Assembly: GCA_964474635.1 (NCBI GenBank)
Contig: CAYYTT010000209.1
Span: 1-6,401, forward strand
Reading direction: 5' to 3'
From: CAYUYV01 sp964474635
GTDB lineage: Bacteria; Pseudomonadota; Alphaproteobacteria; JAJFIK01
DNA length: 6,401 bases
Under the pieces are notes generated by a model, which made no database searches, was not told where the DNA came from, and saw nothing but the letters and a program-made list of their open reading frames with translations. A program made the translations under genes and the position numbers. Below are positions 1 through 5,306 of this stretch, piece after piece (the first letter of the stretch is position 1; each line of letters opens with the position of its first letter).

Positions 1-1321
1 CCTTGATGATATCGACCGCCCGGGTCGCCATGCGGTTCGCAAGCTCCTGCACGGTGATCATCTCTGGGATGACCACTTCGCGCACGACCTTCTGCGGTTG
101 CTGCTGCGCGCCGGACTGCTTGCGGCGTTCGCGCTCACGGGCCCGGCGGACGGACGCCAGCGAACGGGTCCGCTCGCCCTCATCGTTCAGCGCCTGGTTG
201 ATGGTCAGCTTGCCGGTCCGGCGGCGCGGCTCGCCCTTGCGGGCCGTGGCCGGCTTGGCGGGATCGACGGTCCGATTGCCGGGCCGGCGTGCGCGATCGT
301 CGTCCGTGTCGCCGGCCGCTTTGCCCACGACACCGGGGCGACCGCCCGTGCCGGCGCGCTCAGCCTCGGCGCCGCGTTCGGCGGCCTGCTTGGCCTTCAT
401 GGCCTTTTCGGCTTCGGCGGCCTTGCGTTTGGCGTCCTCTTCGGTCTTGCGACGGGCTTCTTCTTCGGCTTCACGTTTGGCCTGCTCGGCGCGCTCCTTG
501 GCGATCCGGGCGTCTTCCTCGGCGCGGCGCTTGGCTTCTTCTTCGGCGCGTTTGCGGTCCTCGACTTCGCGTACGCGGGCGCTGCTCAAGGCGGCGGCGC
601 GCTTGCGCTTTTCCTCTTCGGTGAGGGTCTTGAGCACGACGCCCTTGCCGCCCCGACGGCCGCGGGCTTCCGCACCGCCTCGGGCGGGTTTTTCGCCCGT
701 GCGCGCACTGGGAGCCGGGCCGGTCTTCGCGGCGGGCGCGGCCTTTCGCGCGGCGGGGGCCGCGCCGTTCGCTGTCGATGCCGCCGAGCCGTTCGCCTTT
801 GGCGCGGGGGCGTCACCGGCCTCGGCCTCGGCCGTTCCGGTTTTCGCGCTGGCCGGTTCGGCAGCGGGCGCTGGCGCTGGCGCCTCGCCCGCGTCCGCGC
901 CGCTGTCGGGCGCTTTTGCGGTGACGCTCGGCTTGGGTGCTTCGCTGGTTTCGGCCGTCACCGGCGCGGCAGCCGCCGTGGCCGCGTCGGCGGCTAAGGC
1001 TTCCGGCGCATCGTCCGGTTGGGCGGCGCGTGCCGCGGCCAGACTGGTCGGTTTGACCGGTGCGGCCGGGATCTGGACCGAGGTCGGCCCGGCCGGCTTG
1101 GGCGGCGGCGCTGCCTTGGCCGAGGCCGCACTGCGGCCCGGGTCCGTGGCTTTCAGTTTTGTTTTGGAGTCCGCGCCGGCGGCATCTTTTGGCGTGATGA
1201 CGCGCTTGCGCTTTTTCTCCACCACGACCGCCTTGGTGCGGCTGTGTGACAGGCTCTGGCGAACGGTGTTGGAACCCGAAGAGCCTTTAAGGCTGATTGG
1301 CTTGCGACCGGATGTCGTCAA
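1..1321 (-). CDS. infB: Translation initiation factor IF-2, N-terminal part (3' end cut by window edge)
   Basis: IF-2 is the cytoplasmic GTPase that brings fMet-tRNA to the 30S subunit and promotes 70S joining. Only the first 440 codons are here, so the GTPase and tRNA-binding domains lie beyond the left edge. Visible parts: a basic N-terminal tail with the family-like segment RQSLSHSRTKAVVVEKKRKR (about residues 21-40); an Ala/Pro-rich linker (about 45-215); a charged Glu/Arg/Lys/Ala coiled-coil-like region typical of alphaproteobacterial IF-2 (about 232-322); a basic linker; and the start of the conserved IF2_N fold, VVREVVIPEMITVQELANRM (about 412-431). The start is unusual. No ATG lies in frame between the upstream TGA (1406-1408) and the conserved N-terminus. 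I chose TTG (1319-1321), which has GGACGAGAG just upstream as a partial ribosome-binding site; ACG (1334-1336) and ATT (1343-1345) are alternatives. It lies 668 bp after ylxR, much further than usual. Family identity is secure; the start is not. Confidence 0.95.
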   Translation of the reverse strand, partial: MTTSGRKPISLKGSSGSNTVRQSLSHSRTKAVVVEKKRKRVITPKDAAGADSKTKLKATDPGRSAASAKAAPPPKPAGPTSVQIPAAPVKPTSLAAARAAQPDDAPEALAADAATAAAAPVTAETSEAPKPSVTAKAPDSGADAGEAPAPAPAAEPASAKTGTAEAEAGDAPAPKANGSAASTANGAAPAARKAAPAAKTGPAPSARTGEKPARGGAEARGRRGGKGVVLKTLTEEEKRKRAAALSSARVREVEDRKRAEEEAKRRAEEDARIAKERAEQAKREAEEEARRKTEEDAKRKAAEAEKAMKAKQAAERGAEAERAGTGGRPGVVGKAAGDTDDDRARRPGNRTVDPAKPATARKGEPRRRTGKLTINQALNDEGERTRSLASVRRARERERRKQSGAQQQPQKVVREVVIPEMITVQELANRMATRAVDIIK

Positions 1322-1370
1322 TGTGCTCTCGTCCGTTTTTCGAATGCTGTATCGCCGCGCAAAGGCGGAT

Positions 1371-1386
1371 GGCGCCGCGTGGCGCC
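1371..1386 (-). repeat. Inverted repeat GGCGCC-ACGC-GGCGCC, about 50 nt upstream of infB
   Basis: Two perfect 6-bp arms with a 4-nt loop, read on the minus strand. It lies just upstream of the proposed infB start region. No T tract follows, so it is not an intrinsic terminator. It could form an RNA hairpin in the infB leader. The individual arms are themselves palindromic, so chance in GC-rich DNA is a real alternative. Confidence 0.4.
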
Positions 1387-1398
1387 TGCGCTGTCCAC

Positions 1399-1415
1399 GG
1401 GCTCCTCAGGAGCCC
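1399..1415 (-). repeat. Inverted repeat GGGCTCC-TGA-GGAGCCC in the infB leader
   Basis: Perfect 7-bp arms around a 3-nt loop, about 80 nt upstream of the proposed infB start. The GGAG inside the right arm resembles a ribosome-binding site but is not followed by an open frame that joins infB. No T tract follows on either strand, so terminator function is unlikely. Confidence 0.45.
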
Positions 1416-1463
1416 TTAATGCTGCAAGTGGGGTGAGCCAAACCCCGGATCCGTGAGCGAGCG

Positions 1464-1481
1464 CCGGATCACAACATCCGG
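1464..1481 (-). repeat. Inverted repeat CCGGAT-GTTGTG-ATCCGG in the ylxR-infB spacer
   Basis: Perfect 6-bp arms with a 6-nt loop on the minus strand. It could be a leader hairpin or a dyad operator for a DNA-binding protein. Nothing in the sequence decides between these, and chance cannot be excluded. Confidence 0.35.
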
Positions 1482-1509
1482 CGGACCGCTGACGGGCAAG
1501 AATGGAAGC

Positions 1510-1535
1510 GGATTTCCGGAAATAGGCGGAAATCC
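1510..1535 (-). repeat. 9-bp-arm inverted repeat in the ylxR-infB spacer
   Basis: Arms GGATTTCCG (1510-1518) and CGGAAATCC (1527-1535) match perfectly around an 8-nt loop. The left side also contains the 12-bp palindrome ATTTCCGGAAAT (1512-1523), so two alternative foldings exist. The arms are AT-richer than most of the window. There is no T tract. It may be a structured element of the infB leader or a dyad protein-binding site. Confidence 0.45.
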
Positions 1536-1617
1536 GATGAACCCAACCCCTGACACAACACTGGCCGCGCCCGTTTCCTCAAACTTTAGGGTCATATCCC
1601 GCGACGGGGATAGAAAT

Positions 1618-1633
1618 GCGGGGCGTGCCCCGC
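1618..1633 (-). repeat. Near-perfect GC palindrome in the ylxR-infB spacer
   Basis: GCGGGGC (1618-1624) and GCCCCGC (1627-1633) are separated by only 2 nt. As RNA the innermost pairs would have to open to make a loop. It is one of several dyads in this spacer. No T tract follows on the minus strand. Confidence 0.35.
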
Positions 1634-1913
1634 GCGATGTACACCACCCGCCGCTCGCTCGATCGTCAATCGCACAACGTAAGGCAGTCTGGAAAGCGGT
1701 CACCGAGAGATCCTGAACCGGTCAAGAGCGCTGCCGCGCCCGGCGTCGAACCCAACGGGAAGGATAACCACCACGGGAATCAATGCCGCACATCGGCGGA
1801 TCCACAACGGTGATCGGACCATTACTCTCGATCGGCACACGGCGTCGGCGCCATGCGAGCGTGTCGCGGCAGCCCCGGTTCGCCAATGCGGACAAGTTAC
1901 GCCAATCCGCACC

Positions 1914-1946
1914 AAAAACCACATACCGTCTTACGGTCAGGCGGTT
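1914..1946 (-). terminator. Possible weak intrinsic terminator after ylxR
   Basis: About 45 nt after the ylxR stop the minus strand has an imperfect hairpin. The inner stem is ACCGT-AAG-ACGGT (1937-1925). After a small internal mismatch and bulge, an outer stem pairs AACCGC (1946-1941) with GTGGTT (1922-1917), including one G-U pair. A T5 tract (1918-1914) overlaps the base of the stem. It would partly end the rimP-nusA-ylxR transcript ahead of the long spacer before infB. The overlap with the U tract makes it weak. Confidence 0.3.
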
Positions 1947-1951
1947 CTACT

Positions 1952-1982
1952 CCGAACCGGCCTGAAACACCAGCCGAACCGG
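1952..1982. repeat. Direct repeat CCGAACCGG, two copies 22 bp apart
   Basis: Exact 9-bp copies at 1952-1960 and 1974-1982, immediately downstream of ylxR. A spacing of 22 bp is close to two helical turns and could suit cooperative protein binding. A GGTTC/GAACC dyad (1943-1958) overlaps the first copy. No known operator is recognised. Confidence 0.3.
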
Positions 1983-1989
1983 ACCGATT

Positions 1990-2775
1990 TCAGCCGCAAT
2001 CGGTCGGTGAATCGCCCTGAACGAGGTCCAAGGGGCCATCCACAACGCCGAGCGAGGCTGTCCGCAACCCGTCGGGCGGTGGGTCCGGCCAGGGCCAGGC
2101 CGCGCGAAACCCGCTCAATCGGCCCGCATCGCGCACGGCGCGCTCCCCATGACGACCGGCCAGAACGGCGCCATGCACCGCGTGACCAAGCCCCAACGCC
2201 GCGCCGAAGCGGGCCGCATCGCCAAAGGCTGCCACAAGGCTGCCCGGCGCGGCCTTGGCGGCCAGTTTGACAATTTTCTGGCGCCCGTCGACGGCGCCGT
2301 CGCTGGCCTCGAGCAAAAAAACGGGCTCGCCCTTTCGCAAGGTCTCACAAACCGTTTCAAATCCGGTAACGAGGGCGCCGGCCCGCCGTGCAACGCCGAG
2401 CCCATCGAAAAAACGCTGCGCCAGCAGGCGCTCAACAGTGTCCACCAGATCATCGGACACGCGCACGGCCTGTTTCAGGGACCGCGCAAAGAGCCGTTTC
2501 TTGATCACCGTTTCAAGGCTCGTCCGGTTGGCGCTGACCCAGGCACCCCGGCCGGGCAGGCGCGCTGCCAGATCCGGCACGATCATGCTGTCCGGATCGG
2601 CCACAAAACGGACCATGCCGGTTTCGGGGCCGCTCTCGCCGGAGGCAAGGCACCGGCGCACCCGCAACCCGCCCCGCCCCTTGGCCCAACCGCCGCGCGG
2701 CGGTCCGTCATCGGGTGCCGGCAGATCGGCGGTCTCGCCGTCGTTCGATGGGCCGGGCCGCGGATCAGGCGTCAT
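1990..2775 (-). CDS. ylxR: YlxR-family RNA-binding protein with C-terminal L7Ae/L30e-like domain (DUF448)
   Basis: Predicted cytoplasmic nucleic-acid-binding protein of 261 residues, found between nusA and infB in many bacteria. After a Pro/Gly-rich, probably disordered head (1-36), residues about 37-112 form the YlxR fold, with RVRRCLASGE (38-47) and LPGRGAWV (73-80). Residues about 120-215 look like the L7Ae/L30e-type RNA-binding fold common in the alphaproteobacterial version (LGVARRAGALVTG, then VFLLEASDGA and GHAVHGAVLAG). A Pro/Asp-rich tail (about 225-261) follows. The ATG at 2775 was chosen because AGGAG (2780-2784) stands 4 nt upstream and the gene then overlaps the nusA stop by 11 nt, which suggests translational coupling; the frame stays open to an ATG at 2820, but that lies inside nusA without such a signal. 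The exact role is unsettled: links to RNase P activity and to transcription regulation have been reported for homologues in other phyla. Confidence 0.92.
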   Translation of the reverse strand: MTPDPRPGPSNDGETADLPAPDDGPPRGGWAKGRGGLRVRRCLASGESGPETGMVRFVADPDSMIVPDLAARLPGRGAWVSANRTSLETVIKKRLFARSLKQAVRVSDDLVDTVERLLAQRFFDGLGVARRAGALVTGFETVCETLRKGEPVFLLEASDGAVDGRQKIVKLAAKAAPGSLVAAFGDAARFGAALGLGHAVHGAVLAGRHGERAVRDAGRLSGFRAAWPWPDPPPDGLRTASLGVVDGPLDLVQGDSPTDCG

Positions 2776-4456
2776 CGCGCTCCTGTCCGGTATTGACCGT
2801 CCGCGTGCCCCGGGAGCCAAAGACCTGGGCTGCCAGTTCCATGCCTTCGGCGTCCTCGGAAATGACCACCTCCTCGTCTTCCTCGGCCGTCATCTGCTCA
2901 AATTCTTCCGGCGTGATCCATTCGGCGGCAAGGCGCGCCCGCAGGATCAGCAATTCGGCCTCCGCCGGCGCCAGATTGAAGGTCTCCAGATAGCCCTCCA
3001 TCCGCTTTTTCTCGCCGTTCTTGGTCTCCACCCAGCCGGTCAGATCCTCGTTGACGCAGCTCGCCAGGTCCTCGGCGCTTTTCACGTCGTTTTCGCCCAG
3101 GGCCACGGCCATGGGCAGCGTCATGCCGTCTATCTCCAAAAGATCGTCGGCAATGCCGATTTCAAGGCGCCGCTTGTGCAATTCGGCATCGCGCGCTTCG
3201 AGGAATTCGCGCGCCCGGCTTTGCAGCTCATTGGCGGTTTCCTCATCGAAGCCTTCGATATCGGAGAGTTCCTCCAGTTCGACGAAGGCAACCTCATCGA
3301 TGGTGGAAAACCCTTCGGAGGCCAGAAGCTGGGCCACCATCTCGTCCACATCCAGGGATGACATGAACATTTCCGTGCGCTGACGGAATTCTTCCTGGCG
3401 CCGCTCGCTTTCCTCCTGCTCCGTGAGGATATCGATATCCCAGCTCGTCAGTTGGGAGGCCAGGCGGACATTCTGGCCGCGCCGTCCGATGGCCAGGGAC
3501 AGCTGATCGTCCGGGACCACCACTTCGATGCGCTCCGCGTCCTCGTCAAGGACAACCTTGACCACTTCGGCCGGCGCCAGGGCGTTCACGATGAAGGTGG
3601 CCGCATCGGGCGACCACTGAATGATGTCGATTTTTTCGCCCTGGAGTTCGTTGACGACCGCCTGGACGCGGCTGCCGCTCATGCCGACGCAGGCGCCGAC
3701 GGGGTCAATGGAGCTGTCCTTGGACATCACGGCGATCTTGGCGCGGCTGCCCGGGTCCCGGGCCACGGATTTGACCTCAATGATGCCGTCATAGATTTCC
3801 GGCACTTCCTGGGCGAACAGCTTGGCCATGAATTCCGGGCGCGTGCGCGACAGGAAGATCTGCGGGCCGCGCTGTTCCCGGCGGACGTCATAGACGAAGG
3901 CGCGCACCCGGTCGCCGTTGCGGAACACTTCACGCGGCAAAAGCTCGTCCCGGCGCACAATGGCTTCGCCCCGGCCCAGATCGGTGATCACATTGCCGTA
4001 TTCCACGCGCTTGACGATGCCGTGGACGATATCGCCCATGCGGTCCTTGAATTCTTCATACTGACGTTCGCGCTCGGCGTCGCGCACCTTCTGAACGATG
4101 ACCTGCTTGGCGGTCTGCGCCGCGATGCGGCCGAACTCAAGCGGCGGCAGGCGCTCGGCTTGAATACGGTCGCCGACTTCGGCGGCCGGATTGCGCTTGC
4201 GGGCTTCTTCGAGCGTGATCTGCGTGGAGTCGCTGTCAATTTCCTCAACCACTTCCAGGAGGCGGTGCAGACGGATATCGCCGGATTTCACATCGATTTC
4301 GACCTGGATTTCCTGCTCGGTGCCGTAGCGCGAGCGGGCGGCCTTTTGGATCGCCTCTTCCATGGCCGCGACCACGACCATCTTATCGATGGACTTTTCC
4401 CGGGCGACCGCATCGGCGATCTGCAATAACTCCAGTCGGTTGGCGCTAACGGCCAT
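2765..4456 (-). CDS. nusA: Transcription termination/antitermination factor NusA
   Basis: NusA binds RNA polymerase and nascent RNA, and controls pausing, intrinsic and Rho-dependent termination, and rRNA antitermination. The 563-residue protein is complete. In order: the polymerase-binding N-terminal domain (about 1-130, starting SANRLELLQIADAVAREK); the S1 domain (about 138-205, GDIVHGIVKRVEYGNVITDLGRGE in two halves); KH1 (about 230-285) with its GMSG loop at 258-261; KH2 (about 300-345) with GRRG at 324-327; two C-terminal helix-hairpin-helix acidic repeats (about 366-425 and 436-515), as in the long proteobacterial form; and an acidic tail. The ATG at 4456 has GGAG (4465-4468) 8 nt upstream. 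It follows rimP by 29 nt and overlaps ylxR by 11 nt, so rimP-nusA-ylxR look co-transcribed. In Escherichia coli the equivalent operon is autoregulated by NusA; whether this one is cannot be seen here. Confidence 0.98.
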   Translation of the reverse strand: MAVSANRLELLQIADAVAREKSIDKMVVVAAMEEAIQKAARSRYGTEQEIQVEIDVKSGDIRLHRLLEVVEEIDSDSTQITLEEARKRNPAAEVGDRIQAERLPPLEFGRIAAQTAKQVIVQKVRDAERERQYEEFKDRMGDIVHGIVKRVEYGNVITDLGRGEAIVRRDELLPREVFRNGDRVRAFVYDVRREQRGPQIFLSRTRPEFMAKLFAQEVPEIYDGIIEVKSVARDPGSRAKIAVMSKDSSIDPVGACVGMSGSRVQAVVNELQGEKIDIIQWSPDAATFIVNALAPAEVVKVVLDEDAERIEVVVPDDQLSLAIGRRGQNVRLASQLTSWDIDILTEQEESERRQEEFRQRTEMFMSSLDVDEMVAQLLASEGFSTIDEVAFVELEELSDIEGFDEETANELQSRAREFLEARDAELHKRRLEIGIADDLLEIDGMTLPMAVALGENDVKSAEDLASCVNEDLTGWVETKNGEKKRMEGYLETFNLAPAEAELLILRARLAAEWITPEEFEQMTAEEDEEVVISEDAEGMELAAQVFGSRGTRTVNTGQERDDA

Positions 4457-4485
4457 GGCTGTGTCTCCGTTGTGCTGGTTCTTGC

Positions 4486-5097
4486 TTATTTGTCCGCGGT
4501 GTCCGCGTCGTCGTCATTGTCCGCATGGGGCAGAGTCTCGATGTCCCAATCCGTATCGGAATCGATTTCAGTCCCATCGGTAACGGTCTCGCCCGACTTG
4601 GCGGCGGCGGCCAGAAGATCGTCGGTGATCACGAGGCGGGCTTCGGCAAGGCCCGCGAAGGGCAGGCCCATGGTCTCCCATTGGCCGCCCTCGCCCATGG
4701 CGTCCAGCAGAATACTGTCGCCCTCGACACCGCGCAGCCGGCCCTTGAACCGCCGCCGGCCATCCTGGGCCGCGCTCAATTCCAGCTTGGCTTCATACCC
4801 GGCCCAGTTGACGAAATCCTTCAGCCGGGTAAGCGGCCGGTCGAGCCCGGGCGAGGACACCTCGAGGGTGTATTCCCCATCGATGGGATCCTCGACATCG
4901 AGCGCCGCCGAGACCGCCCGGCTCAAATCCGCGCAGTCGTCCACGCTCATGGTGCCGTCAGGGCGCTCGGCCATGATTTGAAGCACCCGGCGCGTCGCGC
5001 CGCTCAGGCGCACCCGCACAATTTCAAACCCCATGGCTTCCACCGTGGGGGCGAGCAACGCTTCCAGACGCTGATCGAAAGGCGTGGCCTGTCCCAT
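4486..5097 (-). CDS. rimP: Ribosome maturation factor RimP
   Basis: RimP binds the 30S subunit and assists late maturation of its head. The product has 203 residues. The N-terminal alpha/beta domain (about 5-90) ends in the family signature YTLEVSSPGLDRPL (76-89). A small SH3-like beta barrel (about 92-158) carries GRLRGVEGDSILLD. A long acidic Asp/Glu-rich tail (about 168-203) makes it longer than the roughly 150-residue Escherichia coli protein. The ATG at 5097 (MGQATPFDQRLEALL) fits the family N-terminus. The ribosome-binding site is weak: AGGACGG lies about 11 nt upstream. A frame extension to 5172 is rejected because it would run through the terminator hairpin at 5147-5170. It is the first gene of the rimP-nusA-ylxR group, and a structured leader with a terminator precedes it, so its expression may be set by readthrough. 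Confidence 0.96.
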   Translation of the reverse strand: MGQATPFDQRLEALLAPTVEAMGFEIVRVRLSGATRRVLQIMAERPDGTMSVDDCADLSRAVSAALDVEDPIDGEYTLEVSSPGLDRPLTRLKDFVNWAGYEAKLELSAAQDGRRRFKGRLRGVEGDSILLDAMGEGGQWETMGLPFAGLAEARLVITDDLLAAAAKSGETVTDGTEIDSDTDWDIETLPHADNDDDADTADK

Positions 5098-5126
5098 CGC
5101 GCGGCAATCCGTCCTGTTTCGAGCCG

Positions 5127-5144
5127 GTCCGGCTGGCGCCGGAC
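5127..5144 (-). repeat. Perfect hairpin GTCCGGC-GCCA-GCCGGAC in the rimP leader
   Basis: 7-bp GC-rich arms around a tetraloop, about 30 nt upstream of the rimP ATG and right after the T tract of the terminator. No T tract of its own follows, so it is not a second terminator. It could stabilise the 5' end of an RNA that starts or is processed here, or take part in alternative pairing with CCGGTCC at 5184-5190. Confidence 0.5.
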
Positions 5145-5146
5145 AC

Positions 5147-5170
5147 AAAAAAAGCGGGCCTTGGCCCACC
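5147..5170 (-). terminator. Strong Rho-independent terminator upstream of rimP
   Basis: On the minus strand GGTGGGC (5170-5164) pairs with GCCCGCT (5157-5153 side; two G-U pairs) around a CAAG loop, followed directly by seven T (5153-5147). This is the clearest intrinsic terminator in the window. It lies about 137 nt after the trmB stop and 50 nt before rimP. It either ends the metK-trmB transcript or acts as an attenuator in the rimP leader, since the best promoter-like sequence lies upstream of it. Confidence 0.75.
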
Positions 5171-5180
5171 AATCTCGCTG

Positions 5181-5210
5181 TCAGGACCGGTGCGGGCCGG
5201 CCATCGTCAT
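5181..5210 (-). CDS. Candidate leader mini-ORF, 9 residues (MTMAGPHRS)
   Basis: ATG at 5210 to TGA at 5181, ending 11 nt before the terminator hairpin. Its bases include the GGCCGGCCC segment (5194-5202) that could pair with the terminator arms. Only a weak GAG-type ribosome-binding site precedes it. There is no run of one amino acid's codons as in classic amino-acid attenuators. An open frame this short can easily arise by chance, so this is speculative. Confidence 0.2.
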   Translation of the reverse strand: MTMAGPHRS

Positions 5211-5231
5211 CAACTCGATAACGATGGGGCA

Positions 5232-5260
5232 GATATAAGCGCCCGCAGCCCCGGAACCAA
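5232..5260 (-). promoter_or_regulatory. Candidate sigma-70-type promoter for the rimP-nusA operon
   Basis: -35-like TTGGTT (5260-5255), a 17-bp spacer and -10-like TATATC (5237-5232) on the minus strand. The TATAT core resembles alphaproteobacterial housekeeping promoters. The -35 matches only in TTG. A start near 5225 would give a leader of about 130 nt containing the mini-ORF, the terminator and the second hairpin. Confidence 0.4.
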
Positions 5261-5262
5261 GT

Positions 5263-5284
5263 AAAAAAGCGACAAGATACGCCT
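5263..5284 (-). terminator. Possible weak terminator after trmB
   Basis: About 23 nt after the trmB stop, AGGCG pairs with CGCTT (one G-U) around an 8-nt loop. The last two stem bases are the start of a T6 run (5268-5263). The 5-bp stem is short. If real, it would end the metK-trmB transcript and leave the stronger terminator downstream to the rimP leader. Confidence 0.25.
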
Positions 5285-5306
5285 GCCGGCGCATTTCCAG
5301 ACGGTT

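Larger units (their letters stand above)
1322..1989. other. 668-bp spacer between ylxR and infB, no convincing gene, rich in inverted repeats
   Basis: Short open frames occur on both strands, but none has a recognisable protein, a good ribosome-binding site or codon use like the neighbours. No tRNA-like cloverleaf was found. On the infB-sense strand the spacer holds a possible weak terminator near ylxR (1914-1946), a GCGGGGC/GCCCCGC inverted repeat (1618-1633), a 9-bp-arm hairpin (1510-1535), CCGGAT/ATCCGG (1464-1481), GGGCTCC/GGAGCCC (1399-1415) and GGCGCC/GGCGCC (1371-1386). TTGACC and TTGACG hexamers occur on the minus strand (for example near 1665-1670), but no good -10 element sits at the right spacing, so I do not call a promoter. 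The simplest reading is a separate promoter plus a long structured leader for infB. A decayed gene is also possible. Confidence 0.55.
5098..5306. promoter_or_regulatory. trmB-rimP intergenic region: candidate rimP leader with attenuator-like layout
   Basis: In the direction of rimP this 209-bp gap holds a weak hairpin plus T run near the trmB end (5263-5284), a promoter-like pair (5232-5260), a 9-codon mini-ORF (5181-5210), a strong terminator (5147-5170) and a second hairpin (5127-5144). GGCCGGCCC inside the mini-ORF (5194-5202) is complementary to GGGCC and GGCC of the terminator (5163-5167 and 5157-5160) with only AA bulged, so it could act as an antiterminator. CCGGTCC (5184-5190) can also pair with GGACCGG (5124-5130). 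The pairings are visible in the sequence; regulation is inference. The simpler alternative is that the terminator ends trmB and rimP has another promoter. Confidence 0.45.

Noticed and set aside
3..1436. Long plus-strand open frame of 477 codons
   Set aside because: It is antisense to infB. Its Ala/Ser/Arg-rich product is the mirror of the IF-2 linker and coiled-coil codons, and the minus strand carries clear IF-2 motifs.
1416..1703. Minus-strand open frame of 95 codons in the ylxR-infB spacer
   Set aside because: It has no family resemblance and no good ribosome-binding site, its third-position base use is unlike the neighbouring genes, and it runs through three inverted repeats.
1730..1765. 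GGGTTCGA-like T-loop on the minus strand, possible tRNA
   Set aside because: The flanking bases do not form a 5-bp T stem, and no acceptor, D or anticodon stems could be placed around it.
1453..1965. Short plus-strand open frames in the spacer (87, 65 and 60 codons)
   Set aside because: They overlap or abut each other in different frames without recognisable motifs or ribosome-binding sites; consistent with chance.
2255..3361. Plus-strand open frame of 368 codons
   Set aside because: It is antisense to ylxR and nusA, shows no family features, and is explained by GC-rich codon bias on the minus strand.
3452..4429. Plus-strand open frame of 325 codons
   Set aside because: It is antisense to nusA, which shows complete S1 and KH motifs in the opposite strand.
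5098..5172. Upstream start for rimP at 5172
   Set aside because: The extension would encode a non-conserved head and pass through the terminator hairpin and T tract. The ATG at 5097 matches the family N-terminus.
4525..5238. Plus-strand open frame of 237 codons
   Set aside because: It is antisense to rimP and its leader and has no recognisable domain.
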